A stretch of 64,000 nt of DNA, from positions 1-64,000 of the forward strand of contig JALNZF010000011.1 in the NCBI GenBank assembly GCA_023229435.1, written 5' to 3'. The notes under the pieces are model-generated. The model had not been told where the DNA came from and searched no databases. It saw only the letters and a list, made by a program, of their open reading frames with translations. Position numbers and translations under genes: made by a program. This stretch comes from Nitrospirota bacterium. Lineage in GTDB: Bacteria; Nitrospirota; UBA9217. Shown piece by piece: positions 53,204 to 61,551 of the stretch. The stretch's first letter is position 1, and each line of letters opens with the position of its first letter.

Positions 53204-54802
53204 ATGACTTCGACATTATTCATCGGTCTTGATGGGGCCACCTTCACGGTCCTGGATCCGCTCATGGAGAACGGCACCATGCCGTTCCTCAAAGAATTCG
53301 TGAAGGGCGGGACGCGCGCCGACCTCTTGTCGACCCCGAATCCGCTCACCCCGCCGGCGTGGATTTCATTAATGACCGGGCGCACCCCCGGCAATCACGG
53401 GGTCTTCGATTTCATTTGGGCGGAGGAACGGAAGAGCGACCATTACTTCACGCTTTACAACTTTCGCGATATCCAATGCGAAACCATATGGTCCATTGCG
53501 AGCAGGCAGAACAAACGGGTGTGTTCGCTCAATTTCCCCATGATGTCGCCGCCCCCGGCCGTAGCGGGATGCATCGTGCCCGGGCTGGTATCGTGGAAGC
53601 ATCTGCGCCGCAATGTTCATCCGTCCGACCTCTATGACAAGCTCAAACAACTGCCGGGTTTCAATTCCAAGGAACTGGCCTGGGATTTCGACCTGGAAAA
53701 AAAAGCGGAACGGGGCATCCCCAAAGAAGAGTACGAGCGCTGGGTGCAGTTTCATATGCGGCGGGAAAGATTGTGGTTTGATATAACACGGCATATAATG
53801 CGGACCGAGCCCTGCGACCTGACCGCCATTCTTTTTGACGGGCCGGACAAACTCATGCACATGGGTTACCGCTTCCTGGACCCGAAGGTATTTCCCGAAA
53901 AACCGTCGGCGTGGGACTTGAAGATGCGCGATCTCTGTCTGGGATTCTTCAGGGAACTGGACGGGTTCATCAAGGAACTGGTTGAAATTGCGGGCCCCGA
54001 TGCCAGGACCTTGATCGCTTCCGATCATGGATTCGGTCCGACCTGGGAGGTGTTCCGGGTAAACACCTGGCTTAGCAACAAGGGCTATCTCACCTGGAAG
54101 GATCTGAACGGCCTGGACCGGGAGGGCAAGGAAAAAGCGCAAAAAGTGATAGACCACCATTTCGTCCTGCTGGACTGGGACAAAACGACGGCTTATGCGC
54201 GCTCCGTCACATCGAACGGCATTTATATCCGCGTTGCAAAGTCTCCCGGCCAAAGCGGCGTGCCCGCGGAACAGTATGCTGCATTTCGCTCCCGCCTGAT
54301 CGAGGAATTGCTCGATGTGCGCGATCCCGGGACGAATGAGCGCATTATCAAACGTGTCATGACCAGAGAAGAGGCCTATCCGGGAAGCTGCAACGCGCAG
54401 GCGCCCGATCTCACGCTCGTGATGCGCGATCATAGTTTTATATCCATTCTGAACAAAGAGCCCGTGGTGTACCGGCGTCCCGACGTCGACGGCACGCACT
54501 ATCCCAAGGGTATATTCCTGGCCAAAGGCCCCGGTATCCGTGCCGGAGAAACCGCCTCGCAGATGTCGATCGCAGATGTGGCGCCAGGCCTCTTATTTAG
54601 CCTCGGTCTCGACATTCCCGGAGATTTTGAAGGCCTAATGCCGTCTCACGTGTTCGAACACGCTTACCTGGACGCGCATCCCTGTAAGACCGGGAAGCCC
54701 ACCGTGTGTGTCAACGGCGACGGGAAAGCGGCCGCGCCTATGGGGGAAGAAGAAAAGAAGGAGATCTTCGAACAGCTCAAGGCGCTTGGATATATGGAAT
54801 AA
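53204..54802 (+). CDS. Alkaline-phosphatase-superfamily phosphodiesterase
   Basis: 532 residues with aaggag 8 bases upstream. Motifs: FIGLDGATFTVLDPLM (metal Asp), SLMTGRTPGNHGVFDF (Thr nucleophile), and IASDHGFGPTWEVFRVN (Asp-His metal ligands) near residue 270; a further His lies in DGTHYPKG. It belongs to the same group as 39335 but is about 110 residues longer. The C-terminus LKALGYME resembles that of sulphatase-like relatives. It follows the ACP by 12 bases in the same operon. Confidence 0.82.
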   Translation: MTSTLFIGLDGATFTVLDPLMENGTMPFLKEFVKGGTRADLLSTPNPLTPPAWISLMTGRTPGNHGVFDFIWAEERKSDHYFTLYNFRDIQCETIWSIASRQNKRVCSLNFPMMSPPPAVAGCIVPGLVSWKHLRRNVHPSDLYDKLKQLPGFNSKELAWDFDLEKKAERGIPKEEYERWVQFHMRRERLWFDITRHIMRTEPCDLTAILFDGPDKLMHMGYRFLDPKVFPEKPSAWDLKMRDLCLGFFRELDGFIKELVEIAGPDARTLIASDHGFGPTWEVFRVNTWLSNKGYLTWKDLNGLDREGKEKAQKVIDHHFVLLDWDKTTAYARSVTSNGIYIRVAKSPGQSGVPAEQYAAFRSRLIEELLDVRDPGTNERIIKRVMTREEAYPGSCNAQAPDLTLVMRDHSFISILNKEPVVYRRPDVDGTHYPKGIFLAKGPGIRAGETASQMSIADVAPGLLFSLGLDIPGDFEGLMPSHVFEHAYLDAHPCKTGKPTVCVNGDGKAAAPMGEEEKKEIFEQLKALGYME

Positions 54803-54809
54803 TACTGCC

Positions 54810-55691
54810 ATGTCTATGAAAAAGATAAAATGTAATGGTATAGTCCTGAATTGCTGGAGCGTAGGGGAAGGAGAGGACGTCGTCCTGATTCACGGGCTCG
54901 CTGCGAACCACGCCTTCTGGAGGCTCGACGTGCTTCTCTCATTTGCGAAGAGTCACCGGGTGACCATATACGACCAGAGAGGGCATGGATACAGCGAGAT
55001 GCCGCCGGAAGGGTATACTTCCGGTGATATGGCGGAAGACCTTCACGACCTGCTCCGGCATCACGATATCTCGCACGCCCACCTTATCGGGCACAGCCTC
55101 GGCGGACTTGTAGCGCTCCACTATGCCGCCATCCATCCCGAGCGGGTGAGCAGCCTGACCATTGCCGATTCCCGGGTTCGCGCGTTTCAATCGAACAACT
55201 ATGCAACGGATTGGCCGCACTGGGAAACGGCGACCATGAAGCTCAAGGAAATAGGACTCTCTGTCCGCGAAGAGGAGGCCGAAGCCGGCCTCTGGCTTCT
55301 TGAGCAGCTTGCATCGACAGAGTGGCAGCAAGCGAGAGACAAGCTGAAGGGAAGCCAGCTATTCATTCCCTTCGGCGGGTGGAGTGGCGGAAATAAATCC
55401 GCCGACCGCTGGCTCAAACTCATGAAGACAACGACCGCCAAAAAGGATTTGACATCGCTGGCTGGCCTGACCGTAGAAAAGTTGTCGATGATCCAGGTCC
55501 CCACGCTGGCGTTGTATGGAGAACATTCTCCGACCCTGCAATCTATGCGGGGATTGATGGAGCACCTTCCGCACTGTAAGACCGTGATTGTGCCGGGGAA
55601 GGGACATTTTTTCCCATTGACGCAGCCGAAACTATTCTTCGACATAGTCAGTCAGTTTTTAAATTCACTACAAGAGGTGAAATTACGATGA
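54810..55691 (+). CDS. Alpha/beta hydrolase
   Basis: 293 residues from ATG 54810; earlier in-frame starts lie inside the previous gene. Nucleophile elbow GHSLGG, oxyanion HGLAANHAFW, Asp-containing YGEHSPTLQSM and a final His in PGKGHFFPL complete the usual triad layout. It could act as a type II thioesterase or release enzyme for the synthases, though this is inferred from context. Stop overlaps the next start by four bases. Confidence 0.82.
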   Translation: MSMKKIKCNGIVLNCWSVGEGEDVVLIHGLAANHAFWRLDVLLSFAKSHRVTIYDQRGHGYSEMPPEGYTSGDMAEDLHDLLRHHDISHAHLIGHSLGGLVALHYAAIHPERVSSLTIADSRVRAFQSNNYATDWPHWETATMKLKEIGLSVREEEAEAGLWLLEQLASTEWQQARDKLKGSQLFIPFGGWSGGNKSADRWLKLMKTTTAKKDLTSLAGLTVEKLSMIQVPTLALYGEHSPTLQSMRGLMEHLPHCKTVIVPGKGHFFPLTQPKLFFDIVSQFLNSLQEVKLR

Positions 55692-56731
55692 AGATAACGA
55701 TGTTTATGTTTTTGTTCCTTACGATTCTGCTTTCTCCCGCCTTTCTGCGTGCTGAGGTGCGGCGTTCCGAACGGGGCAGGGACGTGCGGACTCCCGTCGA
55801 AATGCAGAAGGAATCAGACGGAACCGGGTTTAACCACCCCGGAGACTACGGACGGGAAATTAAATTCGAAGGGAGCGCCCGTTACTACGAACTTCATGTA
55901 CCTGCTTTGTACGACAAGTCAAAACCGACACCCGCAGTACTGGTATTTCACGGCGGCGGCGGCGATCCCGGCGCGGTACGATATGAATCCGGAATGGACA
56001 AAACCTCCGACGAAGGAGGGTTCATCGCGGTCTATCCCGGCGGTCACCCGTCAAAGTGGTTCACGAAGAGCCGCTTGCTCCTCTGGAACGACGGCAGGCC
56101 CGATAAGGACGGAAAATTCAGCAAGGTGGACGATGTCGGCTTCGTGATGGCCGTGCTCGACGACCTTGCGAAACGGCTCAATATTGACAAGAAACGGATC
56201 TACGCGGCCGGTTATTCGAACGGGGCCCAGTTCACTTACCGGCTGGCAAAAAGACTTTCGGACCGCATCGCCGCGATCTCAACAATCGCGGGAAACCGTC
56301 CGCCGAAGGATGAATTCGATCCGGTCCCCTCGCGGCCGATGCCCGTAATGCAGTTTTCCGGCAAGGAAGACCCCATCTCTCCCTATAATGGCGGACGTCC
56401 TCCGGGTGCAGCCGCGCTGTCGGCGGTCATACAGCCGGTGAATGAGACCGTAAAGTCATGGGTGGAATTCGACAAGTGCCCGCCTGAACCGTCAGCGACC
56501 AAGAGAGTCGGACAGACCGAAATGAAACGCTGGGGGCCGTGCCAGTGCGGCACCGAAGTCGTTCTTTGGACCCTGGAGACCGGTGGTCACACCTGGCCGG
56601 GAGGCAGGGTGATGCCGAATGTGGAAGCGCTGGGGCTGGGCAAACTGGGGAATATAGACCGCAATATCAACGCGTCCGATCTCATGTGGGATTTTTTCAA
56701 GAACCATCCCCTCGACGGCTGTGGGAAGTAA
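55688..56731 (+). CDS. Secreted LpqC/PHB-depolymerase-type esterase
   Basis: 347 residues. Signal peptide MKITMFMFLFLTILLSPAFL with cleavage near RAE. Core: VLVFHGGGGDPGAVR (oxyanion), DVGFVMAVLDDL, AAGYSNGAQF (nucleophile Ser), and a late GGHTWPGG with the catalytic His. This is the poly(3-hydroxybutyrate) depolymerase-like family that includes feruloyl esterases. It would act outside the cytoplasm, unlike most of the cluster. ATGA overlap with the preceding hydrolase. Confidence 0.83.
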   Translation: MKITMFMFLFLTILLSPAFLRAEVRRSERGRDVRTPVEMQKESDGTGFNHPGDYGREIKFEGSARYYELHVPALYDKSKPTPAVLVFHGGGGDPGAVRYESGMDKTSDEGGFIAVYPGGHPSKWFTKSRLLLWNDGRPDKDGKFSKVDDVGFVMAVLDDLAKRLNIDKKRIYAAGYSNGAQFTYRLAKRLSDRIAAISTIAGNRPPKDEFDPVPSRPMPVMQFSGKEDPISPYNGGRPPGAAALSAVIQPVNETVKSWVEFDKCPPEPSATKRVGQTEMKRWGPCQCGTEVVLWTLETGGHTWPGGRVMPNVEALGLGKLGNIDRNINASDLMWDFFKNHPLDGCGK

Positions 56732-56734
56732 AGA

Positions 56735-57925
56735 ATGACAAAGAGGGCATTATCCGGTCTCAGGATAATCGACCTGAGCCAGGGCATTGCAGGGTCGTAT
56801 TGCACGAAACTTCTGTCGGGTTTCGGCGCCGACGTGATAAAAGTGGAGCGGCCCGGGACAGGCGACAGAATGCGGGCTCTCGGGCCCTTCTGCAGGAACG
56901 AGGAAGGCTTGGAAACGAGCATTCCTTTTCTCTGGTTCAATACGGGCAAAAAAAGTGTCACGCTGAACTTCGAAACGGAAAAAGGCGTGGAACTGCTGAA
57001 GCGTCTGTCCGAAGTTGCCGACGTGATTGTTGAGGATGTTTCACCCGGCATCACGAGCAGCCGCGGATTAAATTACGAAGTTCTTCGAAAGACGCATCCG
57101 GGACTTATCATGACGTCTATTTCTCCTTTTGGTCTGACGGGGCCCTACAGTAATTACAATGCTGAAGAAATCGAGCTCAATGCCCTGAGCGGCGGAATGT
57201 ATATGACGGGGGACCCGCAAAAAGCCCCGCTCGCGGCAGGCCCGGCCCTTTACCAGTATACGGCGGGCCAGCATGCTTATATTGCTACGCTCATGGCCCT
57301 GTTTCAGCGCGGCTCCCGCGGAGAAGGGCAGCAGGTGGACGTGTCTACCCAGGAAAGCGGCCTTGAGCATATAGAAATAACGTTGTCCTATCAGCTGCAG
57401 CAGAAGAAAAATGGTAAAAGGGGCGGACACCTGTTTGTTCCCTGGGGAACGTACGAGTGCAGGGATGGATATGCCACCGTAATCTCGATGCCCTATCGCC
57501 ACTGGCACCGGAGCGCCGACTTGTTCGAAGATCCCCGCTTATTCGGAAAAAAGTATGCCGGACTCAGAGACCGGATGGCTCTTCGCGAGGAGTACGAGGA
57601 GATACTTAAGCCTTGCGTGAAAGCACGCGGGAAAAGGGAGCTTTTTCATGAAGGACAGGCGCGCAATCTTGCCTTCGGGTATGTTGCCGGCATCGACGAA
57701 GTCCTTGGCTCTCCGCAGCACCGGGAAAGAGGGTTTTTCGAGGAAGTAGATCATCCGGTCGCCGGCAAACACCAATACTGCGGCGCGCCTTTCAAGATGT
57801 CCGAAACTCCCTGGCAAACGGCCAGTGCCCCTCTCCTTGGAGAGCATAACGCGGATGTATACGGAGGGGTTCTCGGGTGCTCTCCCGAGGAGATGCAGCA
57901 ACTCGCGGACGGGGGGGTCATATGA
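56735..57925 (+). CDS. CaiB/BaiF family III CoA-transferase-like protein
   Basis: 396 residues. N-terminal LRIIDLSQGIAGSYCTKLLSGFGADVIKVERPG is the family signature, followed by FGLTGPYSNY and TLMALFQRGSRGEGQQVDVS. Where catalytically active members have Asp before the AG motif, this protein has Gln174 (YQYTAG). Family members shuttle CoA between acids, with the Asp as acyl carrier. If the alignment is right, this copy may be a partner or a non-CoA enzyme. ATGA overlap with the second family member downstream. Confidence 0.82.
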   Translation: MTKRALSGLRIIDLSQGIAGSYCTKLLSGFGADVIKVERPGTGDRMRALGPFCRNEEGLETSIPFLWFNTGKKSVTLNFETEKGVELLKRLSEVADVIVEDVSPGITSSRGLNYEVLRKTHPGLIMTSISPFGLTGPYSNYNAEEIELNALSGGMYMTGDPQKAPLAAGPALYQYTAGQHAYIATLMALFQRGSRGEGQQVDVSTQESGLEHIEITLSYQLQQKKNGKRGGHLFVPWGTYECRDGYATVISMPYRHWHRSADLFEDPRLFGKKYAGLRDRMALREEYEEILKPCVKARGKRELFHEGQARNLAFGYVAGIDEVLGSPQHRERGFFEEVDHPVAGKHQYCGAPFKMSETPWQTASAPLLGEHNADVYGGVLGCSPEEMQQLADGGVI

Positions 57926-59136
57926 AAAAGAGCCCCCCGCTCAAAGGCATCCGCATTATAGATCTATCCCACAGTTGGGCGGGCCCGCACTGCGCGCGCC
58001 TTCTGGGAGATTTCGGCGCTGAAGTGATCAAGGTCGAATATGTGAAGAGATTATGCCTGCTCAGGGGCGCCTGCAAACAGGCCGCAGTCTACAATGCCCA
58101 CCCCGGATGGCTGCAGGTCAACAGGAACAAATATTCCATAACGCTCGATTTAAAGGTTGAGAAGGACCGGGATATATTAAGAGATCTGATTAAAGTGTCT
58201 GACGTCCTGATCGAAAATTCGAGGTTCGGCGTCATGGAAAAACTGGGGTTCGGCTACACGGATGCCGTCAAGATTAAAAAGGACCTGATTATGCTTTCCA
58301 TGGCCGCCTTCGGAAAGACGGGGCCCTATGCTTCGTACTCCGGCTATGGAGCGGTATTCGAATCGGTGGGCGGAATCCAGAGTCTTACGGCGTACGAAAA
58401 GAACGGAAAGCCTGTCAGAATCAAAGAGCTGGACGTTACGAACGGGCTGGCGGGCGCGAGCGCCGTCATGACCGCGCTCGTGCACCGGCAGAAAACAGGG
58501 GAGGGCCAGTATATCGACCTGTCTCAGCTCGAAGCGGCAACCCACGGGCTGATCGGCGAGCACCTGCTGGAATTTGCGATGAACGGCACTTCGATGCTGC
58601 CACTTGGCAACCGCCACCGGACGTTTGCTCCCCAGGGATGCTATCGCAGTCTGGGAGATGATAAATGGATCACACTCACCATCAGGACCGATGAAGAATG
58701 GCGTAGTTTTTGTGATGTCACGTCGCATCCCGAGTGGAAGAGCGACGCGCGTTTCGCCACGAGGGAGGCGCGGACCCGGAACCACGATCTGCTCGACGTG
58801 ATGATCGAGGAGTGGACCGGGCGGCATACTCATCTGCAGGCGATGCAGATTCTTCAGGGCATGGGCATACCGTCGGGCGCCGTGCTTGACGCCGAGGAGA
58901 TAAGAAATTCCGTTCACTTGAAAGAGCGGGCGTACTTCATGAACGAGGAAGATTCAGGCATGCTGTTCATGGGAATGCCTTTTACGTTGTCGGGAAGCGA
59001 GGGCAGGATCTCCAGGCGCGGTCCCGAACTGGGTAGAGATAACGAATATGTCATCTGCGAATTGCTGGGGCGTTCAAAAAAAGAGGTAAGACCGATGCAG
59101 GAAGATCAGATAGGCACTGCCTATGATCCAGAGTAG
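57922..59136 (+). CDS. CaiB/BaiF family III CoA-transferase-like protein, second copy
   Basis: 404 residues from ATG 57922, overlapping the previous stop. Same N-terminal signature (IRIIDLSHSWAGPHCARLLGDFGAEVIKVEYV), then FGKTGPYASYSGYG, and TALVHRQKTGEGQYIDLSQLEA. At the expected catalytic position it has Asn174 (NGLAG) rather than Asp. It is a paralogue of the preceding gene rather than a close duplicate; the pair could form a heterodimer. Downstream comes the propeller/methyltransferase fusion. Confidence 0.82.
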   Translation: MKKSPPLKGIRIIDLSHSWAGPHCARLLGDFGAEVIKVEYVKRLCLLRGACKQAAVYNAHPGWLQVNRNKYSITLDLKVEKDRDILRDLIKVSDVLIENSRFGVMEKLGFGYTDAVKIKKDLIMLSMAAFGKTGPYASYSGYGAVFESVGGIQSLTAYEKNGKPVRIKELDVTNGLAGASAVMTALVHRQKTGEGQYIDLSQLEAATHGLIGEHLLEFAMNGTSMLPLGNRHRTFAPQGCYRSLGDDKWITLTIRTDEEWRSFCDVTSHPEWKSDARFATREARTRNHDLLDVMIEEWTGRHTHLQAMQILQGMGIPSGAVLDAEEIRNSVHLKERAYFMNEEDSGMLFMGMPFTLSGSEGRISRRGPELGRDNEYVICELLGRSKKEVRPMQEDQIGTAYDPE

Positions 59137-59151
59137 TCGTTCGAAAGAATA

Positions 59152-61551
59152 ATGGCTATACAGACTGACGCACAGTATGAAAACGGATGCCCGAAAACCC
59201 CGGTCGTCGAGGACAGCCGCGAGCCCGTTTCTCCCGGTTTGAACGCACGAAATTTCCGGAAGATTGCGCCGAGCGGATTCGGCGATCCCTATAATTGCTA
59301 TCCTCATTCCATGGCCTGGTTCCAGGGACATGTTTACGTAGGTACGACCCGCGCCAACCTTGCCAACAGAGCCAAGCAGGTCGCCCGTACGGCCCCCGAA
59401 AGGCTGGGGGAAATCTGGCCGGTTAGAGTTCCGAACAATTACTTCGACAACGACCTGCGAGCCGAAATATGGCGCTACTACCCGCCGTTGGACACGTGGG
59501 AAAAAGTTTATGTCTCCCCCATGGCGCGGGGCATCGACGGTTATGACGTCCCCATCAGCATCGGCTTTCGCTGCATGACCGTATTCCAGGGGCCGAACGA
59601 CTCCGCGCCCGCCCTCTACGCGCCCACCTGGGCCACCCATCAGACACCGGCGGCATACATGCTCAGATCGGTCGATGGTGTGCATTTCGAGATCGTTTCC
59701 GAGCCAGGCCTCGGTCTGCCCGATCCTAAACCGCGCGGGCTAAGGGGTCTTGTTTCGTTCAAGGGCCGCCTGTTTACGTCCCCGGTCGTGGGCCAGGCCA
59801 GGCTGGAGCCGAATATAGCCGGGCACATGGCTGTGTACGTCAGTTCCGATCCGGCCCGGGGCGATTGGCGACTTGCGTTCGACCCGCGTTGGGGAGGCAA
59901 CAATCTTTCTGTTTTTCATATGGCGACGTTCAACGGTTATCTTTATATAGGGACCCTGAACGTGAACGAGGGATTTCAGGTCTGGAAAACTGATGCCGAA
60001 GGCGAGCCGCCCTTTCGATGGGAAAAGGTGCTCGAACGCGGCGCTTACCGGGGCAAGCTTAACCAGATTGCCATGACCCTGATTCCTTTCAAGGGCCATT
60101 TGTACGTTGGCAGCGCTATCCAGAACTGCAGTTTTGATTTCAGCAACAAGGTCGGGCCGGCCCCTTCCGAAATAATCCGCATTGGTCCCGACGACAGGTG
60201 GGACATTGTGATCGGGGACCCGCGGTTGACGCCGGAGGGACTGAAGGTGCCCCTGAGCGGCCTGGGACCGGGCTGTGGCAACCCCTTTTCCGGTTATATC
60301 TGGGCCATGTGCGAACATGAGGGCTGGCTCTATATAGCAACCGCGGTCTGGGCCGTGTTTCTCCGGTACGCGGGAAGGCAGGACCACCTGCCGAAGTCTT
60401 TGCGCAGTTTTTTTACGCCTGAAAACATCGAACGGATGCTGGTGAGGTTTGGGGGCAGCGATCTTTGGCGCACCCGCGACGGTTTTCACTGGATTCCCGT
60501 GACCCAGAACGGATTCGACAACTGTTTCAACATAGGATTCAGGAACATGGTTTCGTCGCCCTACGGTCTGTTCGTCGGCGCGGCAAACCCGTTCTCGCCC
60601 GACGTGGCCGTCAAGAGAGTCGCCGGCTGGACGTACGAGAAAAATCAGCGCGGCGGCCTTGAGATCTGGATGGGATCGCACCCCCATGCCGGACAGAACG
60701 GGGACGGGAACGCCCTCTGCAGGAACGGGGAGCCGGATGCGGAAGAGCCTGTCGAGCATTTTTTGGAACGAGCCGTCAGCGCGTTTTACGGGGACAGCGG
60801 ATTCCGTCATTTCGGATTCTGGCGTTTCGGTATAAACGACGCAAAAACGGCGTGTGAAAACCTGATGCGGGAAATACTCGCTTTTATCCCGGAGAAAAGA
60901 GGATCGATCGCGGACATAGGCTGCGATTCCGGTGCTACCACGCGTTTCCTCGCGGATCATTTCCCCGATGACAGCGTGGCGGGCATCACCAACGACGCGA
61001 AAGCCCTTGATGCGTGCCGGCAAAAGGCGCCGCAGGCAGCATTTCATTACAGCAAACTGCCGAAACTTGCCCTGCCGTCCGAATCCTTCGATTACGTCGT
61101 ATGGGTTGACGGGGAGCATCCGCTGGGGTCGCGAAAAAAGCTGCTGCAGGAGAGTTTTCGCGTCCTAAAACCGGGCGGCCGCCTTGTTTGCTTTGATACG
61201 ATCCGGCGGGAAAGAAAAGAAGACGGCTCGGCTGTGAAAGGGCTTTCCCGGGATGCTGTGAAAACTCCGGACGAGTACCGAAGCCTGCTGGAAGGTACAG
61301 GGTTCCGGGAACCGAAGCTTGCGGACGTTACCGACCCATGCTATGGAGAATTCCGGAAACAGGCGAGGAAGTATTTTGATCGGGAAAGGCTTGCAGGCCG
61401 GCTGGATTACGAGCTCGTGCAGAAAATCGAAGCACGCCTGCTGCGGGAGAGGGAGCCGGTCCATCTTTGCATGCTGATTACTGCTAGCAAACCAGCCATT
61501 GGCCGCGATTCATCACCGGAGGCCAAGGCCGACAAAGGAGAAGAGACATGA
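59152..61551 (+). CDS. Beta-propeller-like protein fused to a SAM methyltransferase
   Basis: 799 residues. Residues about 30-520 are a repeating beta-rich region without signal peptide. Blade-like units carry GHVYVGT, GYLYIGTLN, GHLYVGSA and EGWLYIATA, each followed by W/R-rich strands such as EIWRYYP, QVWKTD and DLWRTRDG. Residues about 570-760 are a class I methyltransferase: IADIGCDSGATTRFLA (motif I) near 585, FDYVVWVDG and RVLKPGGRLVCFD. The propeller may bind the substrate or a partner. I know of no named family for this pairing. The stop overlaps the radical SAM start by four bases. Confidence 0.72.
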   Translation: MAIQTDAQYENGCPKTPVVEDSREPVSPGLNARNFRKIAPSGFGDPYNCYPHSMAWFQGHVYVGTTRANLANRAKQVARTAPERLGEIWPVRVPNNYFDNDLRAEIWRYYPPLDTWEKVYVSPMARGIDGYDVPISIGFRCMTVFQGPNDSAPALYAPTWATHQTPAAYMLRSVDGVHFEIVSEPGLGLPDPKPRGLRGLVSFKGRLFTSPVVGQARLEPNIAGHMAVYVSSDPARGDWRLAFDPRWGGNNLSVFHMATFNGYLYIGTLNVNEGFQVWKTDAEGEPPFRWEKVLERGAYRGKLNQIAMTLIPFKGHLYVGSAIQNCSFDFSNKVGPAPSEIIRIGPDDRWDIVIGDPRLTPEGLKVPLSGLGPGCGNPFSGYIWAMCEHEGWLYIATAVWAVFLRYAGRQDHLPKSLRSFFTPENIERMLVRFGGSDLWRTRDGFHWIPVTQNGFDNCFNIGFRNMVSSPYGLFVGAANPFSPDVAVKRVAGWTYEKNQRGGLEIWMGSHPHAGQNGDGNALCRNGEPDAEEPVEHFLERAVSAFYGDSGFRHFGFWRFGINDAKTACENLMREILAFIPEKRGSIADIGCDSGATTRFLADHFPDDSVAGITNDAKALDACRQKAPQAAFHYSKLPKLALPSESFDYVVWVDGEHPLGSRKKLLQESFRVLKPGGRLVCFDTIRRERKEDGSAVKGLSRDAVKTPDEYRSLLEGTGFREPKLADVTDPCYGEFRKQARKYFDRERLAGRLDYELVQKIEARLLREREPVHLCMLITASKPAIGRDSSPEAKADKGEET

